From DATCJA01 sp963734635 (lineage in GTDB: Bacteria > Acidobacteriota > Vicinamibacteria > Vicinamibacterales > UBA2999): 64,000 bases of DNA. Below, piece by piece: positions 56,707 to 64,000 of the stretch. Every line of letters starts with the position of its first letter. The stretch's first letter is position 1. The stretch is from positions 1,173,737-1,237,736 of the forward strand of contig CAVTIA010000014.1 of the NCBI GenBank assembly GCA_963734635.1, written 5' to 3'. Below the pieces are notes generated by a model. The model searched no databases and was not told the origin of the DNA. It saw nothing but the letters and a program-made list of their open reading frames with translations. The position numbers and the translations under genes were made by a program.

Positions 56707-57039
56707 TCATTTGCGCGGTTCAGTACTCCGCATTACGGAGCGCGATGTCAGCGCGGCGATCAGTTTGTCCGTGGCCTTGAAGCGGCCCGATCGCAGCTTC
56801 GGCGCAATCATCGCTTCGAGGGCTTCCAGCTTCACTGACGGATCCGCACGCGTGTACATCTCCGTGGTTTGCATGTGGGCGTGTCCGAGCCAGAGCGAGA
56901 CCTTGCGCAGATCCTTAGTCGCTTGCAGGACGGTCAGGGCGCAGGTGTGGCGCAGCACGTGGGGCGAGACGTGCTTGGCCGAGAGCGACGGGCAGGCCCT
57001 GATCGCCGTCTGGACATGTTTCGTGAGGATGTACTCAAA
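56707..57039 (-). pseudogene. RIT2 third recombinase (RitC), C-terminal part
   Basis: Reads FEYILTKHVQTAIRACP, AKHVSPHVLRHTCALTVL (HxxR), WLGHAHMQTTEMYTRADP (His and nucleophile Tyr), ending TEPRK. With the part at 60321-59635 (one CCCCG copy kept) it makes 1,020 bases, 339 residues, joined as PLTRAGFEY. Confidence 0.9.
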
Positions 57040-57140
57040 CCCCGTGCGCGGCGACAATTAGATCTGCCGCCTGACGACAATTAGATCTGCCGCTACGGGT
57101 CAGCCGGCTGGCCTGTGTCACGCTGCGAGCCTGGAGGCTC

Positions 57141-58619
57141 ATGGTCAGCGACACGCAGGTGCGGCTTTTGAGGCAAAAACGTATGGACGGCAAGACCCAG
57201 GCAGCCGCGGCGGCGTCGGCGGGCATGAGTATTCGGACGGCACGGGAGTGGGACGCCGGGCCGGTTCCGTCGGCAACGACGCATCCCCGCGATTGGCGGA
57301 CTCGACCTGATCCCTTTGCGACGGTCTGGTCCACCGAGATTGAGCCCCTACTCCAGCGCGATCACAAAGGCGTGCTCGAAGCCAAATGGGTGTTGGCCGA
57401 GCTGTGCGTCCGTCATCCGGCGCAGTTTCACGAGGGCCAGGCGCGGACACTGCAGCGGCGATTTCGGGAGTGGCGGGCGTTACATGGCCCGGAGCCCGAG
57501 GTGTATTTCGAGCAAGTGGCCGTGGCCGGGCGCGAGGCGGCGATCGACTTCACCCACGGCACCGACCTCGGGGTGACGATCGTCGGCGGGCCGCTCCCGC
57601 ATCTGCTCTTCGAGTTTGTCTTGAGTTATAGCGGCTGGCGCTGGGTCGCCGTGGCCTTCGGCGAGACGTTCGAGGCGCTGGTGGCCGGCCTGCAAGGAGG
57701 GTTGTGGGCGCTCGGCGGCGTTCCGGCCGTGCTGCGCAGCGACAATCTGTCCGCCGCGACCCACGAGCTGAAACACAGTAGCGGTCGCGATCTGACGGCG
57801 CGCTTTCGCGCCGTCCTCGAGCACTACGGGATGCGCTCCAGCCGGATCACACCCGGTCGTGCGCATGAAAACGGCGTTGCCGAGCAGGCGCATCGTCGGC
57901 TCAAAGCGGTGGTGGCCCAGGCGTTGGTGTGGCGAGGGCATGCGGACTTTGCCACGCTGGCCGCGTACGAAGCCTTCGTGCGCGACGCCGTCGATCGTGG
58001 GAGTCACGCCGTCGCCGAGCGCGTCGCGGCGGATCGCGCCGCGCTCCGCCCGCTGCCATCGACCGCGATTCCCAGCTACACGATCTATCTGCCCGTCGTC
58101 CGCCGGTGGAGCACGATTCGCGTCGCGCACCAGACCTATTCCGTGCCAGCGCGCCTGATGGGCCATACGGTCGAAGCGCGCGTGCACGCGGATCTCGTCG
58201 AGGTCCGCTACCGCGGGCAGCTGGTGCAGACCATGCCGCGTCTCCGCGGCGAGGACGAGCACCGCGTCGATTATCGCCATGTTATTGGCTGGTTGGTGCG
58301 GAAGCCCGGCGCGTTTGCGCGCTATCGCTATCGCGAGGATCTGTTTCCCTCGGTGACGTTCCGACGGGCCTTCGATGCCTTGCAGACGACACACGGCGAG
58401 CGCGCCGACGTGGAGTATCTGCGGATCCTGCAGCTCGCCGCGCTGCACGGCGAAGCGCGCGTCACCGACGCGCTCCATGAGGTCCTCGACGCCGGCCGCT
58501 TCGACTACGTGGCCGTGCAGCAGCGCGTCGCGCCGCCCACGCCGACGATTCCGACACTCCATCTGCCGGCCCCAGACCTGCGCGTCTACGACACGCTCCT
58601 GGTCGGAGCGACGGCATGA
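57141..58619 (+). CDS. istA: IS21-B transposase IstA
   Basis: 492 residues, intact, ATG 57141 after CTGGAGG. N-terminal helix-turn-helix (DGKTQAAAAASAGMSIRTARE), RNase-H-like catalytic core with Asp in AIDFTHGTDLGV, Asp in AVLRSDNLSAATHEL and Glu in HENGVAEQAHRRLK, then a beta-barrel C-terminal part (YSVPARLMGHTVEARVHADLVEVRYRGQ). Its TGA overlaps the istB ATG (ATGA at 58616). It cuts and joins the element ends with the help of IstB. Confidence 0.95.
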   Translation: MVSDTQVRLLRQKRMDGKTQAAAAASAGMSIRTAREWDAGPVPSATTHPRDWRTRPDPFATVWSTEIEPLLQRDHKGVLEAKWVLAELCVRHPAQFHEGQARTLQRRFREWRALHGPEPEVYFEQVAVAGREAAIDFTHGTDLGVTIVGGPLPHLLFEFVLSYSGWRWVAVAFGETFEALVAGLQGGLWALGGVPAVLRSDNLSAATHELKHSSGRDLTARFRAVLEHYGMRSSRITPGRAHENGVAEQAHRRLKAVVAQALVWRGHADFATLAAYEAFVRDAVDRGSHAVAERVAADRAALRPLPSTAIPSYTIYLPVVRRWSTIRVAHQTYSVPARLMGHTVEARVHADLVEVRYRGQLVQTMPRLRGEDEHRVDYRHVIGWLVRKPGAFARYRYREDLFPSVTFRRAFDALQTTHGERADVEYLRILQLAALHGEARVTDALHEVLDAGRFDYVAVQQRVAPPTPTIPTLHLPAPDLRVYDTLLVGATA

Positions 58620-59410
58620 GCCGGACGCGCCAAACGGTCACGGCCGGCGATCAGATCGCGACGCTCCTGACCACCTTCACGCTGACCACGGCCGCACGCG
58701 AGCTCGTCTCCCGCTTCGTCGAGGCGGATCAGCAGGCCGCCCTGCCGGTGCTGCTCGCCGTCCTCGAGCTCGAAGCCGACGAGCGGCGCGCGCGGCGCGT
58801 CACACGACTCCGACGGGCCTCGAAGCTGCCACCGGGCAAAACGTTTGACACGCTGAACGAAGACCGGCTGCCGGCCGCGCTGGTCCGCAAGTTGCGCGAG
58901 CTCGGCGAGGGCGACTTCCTCGCGGAGGCGACCAATGTCCTGGCGTTCGGACTCCCGGGCGTCGGCAAAAGTCACGCCTTGTGTGCCGTCGGGCACGCGC
59001 TCGTCGAGCGCGGCCACTCGGTGTTCTTCACGCCGACCTACAGCCTGGTCCAGGAGCTGCTCGCAGCGAAGCGCGCCCTCGAGTTGCCGCGCGCCTTACG
59101 CAAGCTCGATCACTTCGAGGTGTTGCTGCTCGATGATCTGGGCTACATCCAGCAAAGCCCCGAGGAAGCGGAGGTGCTGTTTACCTTGCTCGCGGAACGC
59201 TACGAGCGCCGCTCCATCTTGTTGACCAGCAATCTGGTGTTCGGGCACTGGGACCGCATCTTTCGCGATCAGATGGCGACGGCCGCCGCCATTGACCGCC
59301 TCGTGCACCACGCCGTGCTCCTTGAGTTCGACGTCCCCAGCTACCGGACCGAGCGTGCGAAGCGCCGCGGCCACGCGGGAGCGGGAGCGGCGACGGAGGC
59401 AGCTCGATGA
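58616..59410 (+). CDS. istB: IS21-B helper ATPase IstB
   Basis: 264 residues, intact. AAA+ ATPase of the DnaC/IstB type: Walker A GLPGVGKSHALC near residue 117, Walker B EVLLLDDLGYI near 170, sensor I as ILLTSNLVFGHWDRIF. It selects target DNA and stimulates IstA. About 220 bp between its stop and the element's end contain no gene. Confidence 0.95.
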   Translation: MSRTRQTVTAGDQIATLLTTFTLTTAARELVSRFVEADQQAALPVLLAVLELEADERRARRVTRLRRASKLPPGKTFDTLNEDRLPAALVRKLRELGEGDFLAEATNVLAFGLPGVGKSHALCAVGHALVERGHSVFFTPTYSLVQELLAAKRALELPRALRKLDHFEVLLLDDLGYIQQSPEEAEVLFTLLAERYERRSILLTSNLVFGHWDRIFRDQMATAAAIDRLVHHAVLLEFDVPSYRTERAKRRGHAGAGAATEAAR

Positions 59411-59634
59411 TCGGGGCACCCGTGAGAGGTCCCTGTGCGATCGGCGCCAGTGTGCCCATGTCTTCGGTGGGCGCCTCCGCGCCTTGCGGCGCTCCGGCGC
59501 TGCCGTTATCGGAGCAGGTCACCAAGCGACCCTTTGTAACCGAGTACCGTCAGCTGGTGGGTGGGACTCCTTTGCTGCTCCTTCACCGGCAGAAATAGTT
59601 GTCGCTCACCGGCAAAAGTAGTTGACGCCGCGCA

Positions 59635-60321
59635 CCCCGCGCGCGTCAGCGGCTGCCCGCGAGCGTTGACGAAGACCTCAGGCGCGGGCGGGGTGCCACG
59701 CACGCCCAACCACGCGCGCAGAGCGGTGGCCGTGACTTTCCAGAGGGGCAAGCAGCGCTCGCGTCGACCTTTGCCGTGCACGAGGACCGTCGCCTGCGGC
59801 TGCAGCATCACGTCGCCGAGCTGCAAGCCCACGAGCTCCGATACGCGTAACCCGCCGGCGAAACAGAGATGGAGCATCGCCCGATCGCGCAGGCCGTCCC
59901 AGCCGGATGGCTCGGGCGCAGGCAAGATCGCCTGCATTTCCTCGACCGTCAGGTGGCGGACCAGCCGCGTGTCGGCTTTCTTTGGTGGGATCGCCAGGAT
60001 GCGCCGAATCTGGTCGATCGCGGCGGGCTCACGAAATTCGAGGAAGTGCATAAACGACTTGATAGCGGCCAGGCGGACGTTTCTGGAACTCGGGCGATTG
60101 GCGCGCGTGGCTTCGAGATGATTCAGGAAGGCAACGACCAAGGGCGCGTCGATCTGCTCCAGGTGTAACGCTGAGGGCGGCATGCGTAGCTGCGCACTCG
60201 CGTATTCCAGCAGCAGCTTGAACGCGTACGCGTACGACTCGGAGGTATGAGCGCTGGCTCGGCGCTCGACGGGTAGGCGCTGCTGAAAGAACGCGGTGAC
60301 GTGAGGCGCGAGCGGTGTCAT
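59635..60321 (-). pseudogene. RIT2 third recombinase (RitC), N-terminal part
   Basis: ATG 60321 overlaps the stop of the second gene (ATGA). Core-binding domain APHVTAFFQQRLPVERRASAHTSESYAYAFKLLLEYA to about residue 100; catalytic domain start with LCFAGGLRVSELVGLQLGDV (Arg I) and VLVHGKGRRERCLPLW (beta-hairpin Lys). Interrupted after RGQPLTRAG by IS21-B; continues at 57039. Confidence 0.9.
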
Positions 60322-61223
60322 GGCCGTCCTCCCATCACGAAGTGCTCGCAGCGATCGGCGATGTCGGTCATCAACTCTGGCACCGCTTCCAAGTACCAGT
60401 ACGTGTCGGCGACCTTGGCATGGCCGAGGTACGTGGACAGCGCCAGCATGTGCCGGGTGATGGCATCATGGCCATCCGGGCAGGTTTGCAACGCGCGCAC
60501 GGCAAATGAGTGGCGGAGCGAGTGCGGCGTCGGCCGCGCCCGCGGCGCGTCCGGCAAGCCGATCGCTCGGGCGGCGGTCCGGAAGGCGACTTCGACGTCA
60601 TGGAGCAAGAGTGGTTTCCGCCGTAGCGACACAAACACGTGGGGCTCGGCAGGCGCATACGCCAGACGTCGCTGGAGATAGCGCTCCAGACCAGCGCGAG
60701 CGGTCTCGTGCAGCGGGACCAGTCGGCTTTTGCGGAATTTCGAACACCGGATCACGAGACCATCGGGTGTGATGTCGTCCAGTCGGAGGTGGATGGCTTC
60801 TGACGCACGCAACCCGGTGGCCGCGAGGAGCGCAAAGAAGGTGCGATACGTCTCGCGCCGCAGCGTCCGGTACCCTGAGCCAGACGCGGCCACGACCAGC
60901 TGACGAATCTGATCTGGCGTGAGGATGTATGGAGTGGGACGGGATCGCTTTTCGGCACCGAAGGCCGCTGGCGGCACCTCGTGGTCGCGGTCTTCCGCCC
61001 GGAGGTAGCGAGCCAGTCGAATGAGGTGCCCGAGCCGACGGGCACGCTGGGGCATCGATCGGGCGAGGCCCGCCCATTCGATGGCCAGGGACGCACGCAC
61101 GTGCGACTCGGCCCTTCCCTCGGCAAACGCCGCGAAGCTCGCCAGCTGCCGCGCTTCCGATCGGAAGGTGAAGCCGGCGGCACGCCGGACCGCGACGTAC
61201 GCGTCGACGGCCGCGGCTAACAC
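60318..61223 (-). CDS. RIT2 second tyrosine recombinase (RitB)
   Basis: 302 residues from GTG 61223, preceded by GGAGG and overlapping the end of the first gene (GTGTTAG). Core-binding N-terminus (VDAYVAVRRAAGFTFRSEARQLASF); catalytic residues Arg in LLAATGLRASEAIHL, HxxR in PHSLRHSFAVRAL, His in YLGHAKVADTYWYLEAVPEL with the Tyr nucleophile. Intact. It acts with the other two recombinases on the element ends. Confidence 0.92.
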   Translation of the reverse strand: MLAAAVDAYVAVRRAAGFTFRSEARQLASFAAFAEGRAESHVRASLAIEWAGLARSMPQRARRLGHLIRLARYLRAEDRDHEVPPAAFGAEKRSRPTPYILTPDQIRQLVVAASGSGYRTLRRETYRTFFALLAATGLRASEAIHLRLDDITPDGLVIRCSKFRKSRLVPLHETARAGLERYLQRRLAYAPAEPHVFVSLRRKPLLLHDVEVAFRTAARAIGLPDAPRARPTPHSLRHSFAVRALQTCPDGHDAITRHMLALSTYLGHAKVADTYWYLEAVPELMTDIADRCEHFVMGGRP

Positions 61224-62482
61224 GACGGCACCTCCGGCCAGGGCTGCGCGATCGTGCGCAACGCGGTGACGTCCACCTTCGCGTAGATCTCCGTCGTGGT
61301 GACCGAGCGGTGGCGCAGGAGGGCGGCGACGTCGTGAAGCGAGGCGCCGTGGCGAAGCATCGACGTCGCGACCGAGTGCCGCAGCAAATGGGCGGCGCCG
61401 CGACTCGGACGCGTGACCCCCGCGCGGGCGAAGGCGCGGTCGACGATCACCGACACGGCACAATGCGAGCGGAACGGGCGAAAGGGTGGACGGGCCCGGA
61501 CGAAGACGACGTCGGTGTCCGTCTGCGGTCGCCCGCGCGTCAGATACGTGACCAGCGCATCGCCGACCTCGTGCGTTAGCGGCAGCCGTGTCTCACGGCG
61601 GCCCTTGCCCGATACGTGAATCCACGCGCCCTTCCAATCGATGTCGCGAAGCCGCAGCTGTACGATGTCGCCCGCGCGCAATCCCAAACGCGCGAGCAGG
61701 AGCAGAATGGCGTGGTCTCGCTGGCCCACAGCCGACGCGCGATCGCACGAGGCGAGGACGCGTTCGACATCGTCCTCGGCCAGGTAGCGCGGCAAGGACG
61801 AGAGGCGTCGGTGGACCAGCACAGGAATCGCTCCATCCAGACTGCTGGCGCACCGGCCCTCGGCGACTAGAAACCGAAGCAACATCCGAAGCGCAGTCGT
61901 ACGCTTCTTCGCTGCGGCCCACCCGCATGTCCGACTGCCGTCCATGATGAACTCGCGCAGACGGCGAGCATCCCATCGGGTCGGCTCGTCGCCCACTCGT
62001 TTGAGCAGCTCGCAGATGTGGACCGCGTAATTCGCGAGGGTGCTGCCGCAGGTCCCGCGCTGCTGCTGCATCCATTGGCAGAAACTCACGAACAGTGGGG
62101 GCCATGACACGACCCGATCGACGCGATGCGGAGACACGAGACCGGCATCTGCGAGGTAATGCAAGAAGAGGCGAGCGCCACCGAGAATCTGCACCCGAAA
62201 TGTGTGACCGAATGGACGACCGGCGGGCGCGGGGCACTGTCGCCGCCGCCGTAGATGGCGACCAAAGCCGTCGAGAATCGCCTCGATTGGTCCGTCGAGG
62301 GATACGCCAACTCGGCTCGCCCAGTGAGCCAGATGCTCAGCCGCTCGGAGATGTCGGCGAGCGGTGAGCTCCGCGTACCCGTCTTGACGCAGCTTGTCTG
62401 CGAAGCTTGTCACGAGCGGCCCGGCCGGCCCGACTCGCAGATCCCGAACGCGACTGGCAGATTGGAAGTACTCGGGCAGCAT
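61217..62482 (-). CDS. RIT2 first tyrosine recombinase (RitA)
   Basis: 421 residues from ATG 62482, preceded by AAAGGAGGACGTC. It has a long N-terminal part (GPAGPLVTSFADKLRQDGYAELTARRHLRAAEHLAHW), a core-binding domain, then catalytic residues: Arg in LLLARLGLRAGDIVQL, HxxR in AAHLLRHSVATSML, His in LLRHRSVTTTEIYAKVDV with the Tyr. Intact. The same N-terminal motif occurs in the remnant at 55146. Confidence 0.92.
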   Translation of the reverse strand: MLPEYFQSASRVRDLRVGPAGPLVTSFADKLRQDGYAELTARRHLRAAEHLAHWASRVGVSLDGPIEAILDGFGRHLRRRRQCPAPAGRPFGHTFRVQILGGARLFLHYLADAGLVSPHRVDRVVSWPPLFVSFCQWMQQQRGTCGSTLANYAVHICELLKRVGDEPTRWDARRLREFIMDGSRTCGWAAAKKRTTALRMLLRFLVAEGRCASSLDGAIPVLVHRRLSSLPRYLAEDDVERVLASCDRASAVGQRDHAILLLLARLGLRAGDIVQLRLRDIDWKGAWIHVSGKGRRETRLPLTHEVGDALVTYLTRGRPQTDTDVVFVRARPPFRPFRSHCAVSVIVDRAFARAGVTRPSRGAAHLLRHSVATSMLRHGASLHDVAALLRHRSVTTTEIYAKVDVTALRTIAQPWPEVPSC

Positions 62483-62606
62483 GACGTCCTCCTTTCGTGG
62501 GGACGTCACGATAATGCGGAGTCGTCAGGCGGCGATCGTCCCACGATCTGCGCGATCACACGCGCGAGACCGGTTTCAGCTCCGCATTACGATTGGCTCC
62601 GCATTA

Positions 62607-62638
62607 AATCGGTTATGCAGTGCACTGCATAACCGATT
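62607..62638. repeat. 32-bp perfect palindrome at the RIT2 boundary
   Basis: AATCGG + TTATGCAGTG / CACTGCATAA + CCGATT is fully self-complementary and lies directly between the RIT2 right end and the istB flank. Same position and design as the palindrome at 37952-37985 beside RIT1. Confidence 0.92.
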
Positions 62639-63238
62639 GGACGTCAGCACGGTGGACGCGCGTTCATAGCGCCGCATGATCAGCTCGAGCAGATCCTCGG
62701 CGGCCGTGTGCGGGAGCTTGCGCATGCCGAGGTCGTCAATGATCAGCAGCGGGACGGTCGCCAGCTCCGTCAAGAGCGCCTTCCGGGTGCCATCGACCGC
62801 GGCCTCCGCGATCTCCTCCAGCAGGGTGTGCGCCTCCCGGTAGGTCACGCGATAGCCCTGCTGGATCGCGGCGCGGCCGATCGCCTGGGCGAGATGGCTC
62901 TTGCCCGTGCCGGGTGGGCCGAGCAAGAGGGCGTCCTCGCGTTGCTGGACGAAGCGCGCGGTCGCGAGGTCGAAGATGAGCGCGCGGTTCATCTTCTTGT
63001 TGAAGTCGAAATCGAAATTCTCCAGCGAGCGATCGGGGTCGCGGAAGCTCGCCAGCTTGTGCCGGCGGGCCAGCAGCCGGTCTTCGCGCCGGCGGAGCTC
63101 GTCGGAGACGAGCGTGGCCATGAGATCGAGTGGGGGCAGCCGTTCGGCTTGGGCGTGGCGCAGGCGGGTCTCGAGGACGTCGGCCATGCCCGAGAGCCGG
63201 AGTTTGCGGAGCGCACGATCGAGTTCGACGAGCGTCAT
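62634..63238 (-). pseudogene. istB: IS21-A istB, N-terminal part
   Basis: From ATG 63238, four bases overlapping istA: TLVELDRALRKLRLSGMADVLETRL, Walker A ALLLGPPGTGKSHLAQAIG, Walker B VPLLIIDDLGMRKL, ending ASTVLTSNR where RIT2 enters. In the present DNA the frame runs on into the palindrome for 14 codons and stops at 62576. Before the insertion the gene was intact (253 residues). Confidence 0.92.
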
Positions 63239-64000
63239 TCAGAGCCTCCTGTTTTCTGGTCGATGAGGTCGCGATAGAGCGTCAGCTGTCGGATGAGCGG
63301 ATCGACTTGGCGTAACGTGAGCGGGAGCGGCGGCCGCCGCTCGACGTATTTGCGGAGAAAGCGATAGGTCGGCACGCCGATCTCGAGCGCCGCCTTGGCG
63401 GCGTCTTCGACGACGGCCACGCCGTGTTTCTTCGCCAGGGCGAGCACGCCGAGGATTTGGCGCACACTGTGGGCCGTGCCCTGCGCGTGAATGTGGCGAC
63501 AGACCGCGCCAATCGATGCGCCGGCGGTGCCCGCGCGACCGAGCAGGGCGAGCGTGGTGGGCGGCGTGCGGGTCGGGCGGTCGCGATCCTCGATCCGGTG
63601 ATAGCCCCGTGGCGCGCGCAGATGCTCGCGCAGGAGCTGCCGCGTCTTCGGGTCGATGAGCCGCACGTGCAGGTCGTTCCACTGCACGTGGACCCGATGG
63701 CCGATCCAGCCCGGCGGCGCGCCGTAGAAGGCGGCCTCGACCTCGACGCAGCCATCGAGATGCACCGTGCGGTCGCCGAAGCGGTAATAGCGAAACGGCT
63801 CGACCGGGAGCGGCCGGAGCGTGGGTCGCTCTTCGGCAAACATGGCGGCCACTTGCCGCTTCGTCGTGCCATGAATGCGCGTGTCGGCCCAGTGCTCGTC
63901 CCAGCGATCGAGATAGGCTTGCGCCGCCTCGATCGTCTCGAAGCGAAGCCCCTGCAGCGGCGTCTTCTTCGCGTGGCCGACGCCCGCTTCCACCTTGCCC
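63235..64000 (-). CDS. istA: IS21-A transposase IstA, C-terminal part (5' end outside window)
   Basis: Open to the window edge; the visible 255 residues begin GKVEAGVGHAKKTPLQG, just after where the DDE Glu would be, and contain FETIEAAQAYLDRWDEHWADTRIHGTTKRQVAAMF, the LRPLPVEPFRYYRFGDRTVHLDGCVEVEAAFYGAP barrel segment and a helical C-terminus. Its stop overlaps istB. It belongs to a different IS21 subgroup from IS21-B. Confidence 0.9.
   Translation of the reverse strand, partial: GKVEAGVGHAKKTPLQGLRFETIEAAQAYLDRWDEHWADTRIHGTTKRQVAAMFAEERPTLRPLPVEPFRYYRFGDRTVHLDGCVEVEAAFYGAPPGWIGHRVHVQWNDLHVRLIDPKTRQLLREHLRAPRGYHRIEDRDRPTRTPPTTLALLGRAGTAGASIGAVCRHIHAQGTAHSVRQILGVLALAKKHGVAVVEDAAKAALEIGVPTYRFLRKYVERRPPLPLTLRQVDPLIRQLTLYRDLIDQKTGGSE

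Larger units (their letters stand above)
57045..59634 (+). mobile_element. IS21-B: complete IS21-family element
   Basis: 2,590 bp beginning TGCGCGGCGACAATTAG and ending in the inverse of TGCGCGGCGTCAACTA. Internal end repeats: ACAATTAGATCTGCCGC twice at the left, CCGGCA(G)AA.TAGTTG(T/A)CG twice at the right. A 5-bp target duplication, CCCCG, flanks it (57040-57044 and 59635-59639). Confidence 0.95.
56652..62606 (-). mobile_element. RIT2: recombinase-in-trio element, carrying IS21-B inside its third gene
   Basis: Three overlapping tyrosine-recombinase genes on the minus strand with symmetric ends. Left: TAATGCGGAGCC (56652) and TTATGCGGAGCC (56669), 17 bp apart, plus inverted CTCCGCATTA (56726). 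Right: GGCTCCGCATTA (62595-62606), CTCCGCATTA 17 bp inside it, and inverted TAATGCGGAG at 62512. CGATT occurs on both flanks (56647-56651 and 62634-62638). The first two genes are intact. Confidence 0.9.
56418..64000 (-). mobile_element. IS21-A: IS21-family element interrupted by RIT2 (right end outside window)
   Basis: The left end TGGACAGTTGAAAACCGACA has the sequence AAAACCGACAATTTCTG twice (56427-56443 and 56453-56469), the multiple end repeats usual for IS21. istA and istB are on the minus strand. istB is split at an AATCG/CGATT target into 63238-62634 and 56646-56490; the parts total 762 bases, exactly 254 codons with stop. Confidence 0.9.

Overview
The window looks like a chromosomal segment of a GC-rich acidobacterium, probably Vicinamibacteria. 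This is inferred from three large Oar-like TonB-dependent receptors with an N-terminal carboxypeptidase-regulatory domain, the abundance of secreted proteins (CBM9/DUF5916, Kelch, FG-GAP, diheme cytochrome c), a fused MFS/spermidine-synthase protein, and REP-like palindromes around a TTTAGCCTGCG-type core. No rRNA, tRNA or CRISPR array was seen.

Region 1 (1-30.3 kb) is ordinary core or accessory chromosome. A catabolic run (polysaccharide deacetylase, ABM monooxygenase, D-2-hydroxyacid dehydrogenase, MFS transporter) is followed by two receptor genes around an amidase, a cupin and a D-malate/tartrate dehydrogenase. Then come an acetamidase/formamidase, an FG-GAP protein, an antitoxin with a truncated PIN toxin, cytochrome c, two paralogous secreted proteins, a DUF5916 protein, a Kelch protein, a third receptor (minus strand) and the spermidine-synthase-like fusion. 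The receptors and some neighbours are broken by many one-base frameshifts although the encoded residues stay conserved.

Region 2 (30.4-47.7 kb) is a graveyard of mobile DNA: a recQ fragment, an IS91-like element and an O-antigen ligase fragment, then a nested stack. IS3-1 is split first by a recombinase-in-trio element (RIT1) and again by a serine-recombinase transposon, which is itself split by IS3-2 with a 3-bp target duplication. FkbM methyltransferase and glycosyltransferase genes survive between this stack and ISAzo13-like and IS630-like elements.

Region 3 (47.9-56.3 kb) is a remnant surface-polysaccharide or secondary-metabolite locus. It holds a carbamoyltransferase, an SxtJ-like protein and a DUF5989-like protein (the last two separated by a multicopy unknown gene that behaves like an insertion), a tandem heme-oxygenase-like diiron protein, an alcohol dehydrogenase fragment and a methyltransferase.

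Region 4 (56.4-64 kb) is a second nested stack. IS21-A has its istB split by RIT2, and the third recombinase of RIT2 is split by an intact IS21-B with a CCCCG target duplication. Removing each insert restores an open reading frame whose length is an exact multiple of three. Both RIT elements insert at TCGATT and both carry a perfect 32-34 bp palindrome at the same end, which is the most striking unexplained structure in the window.
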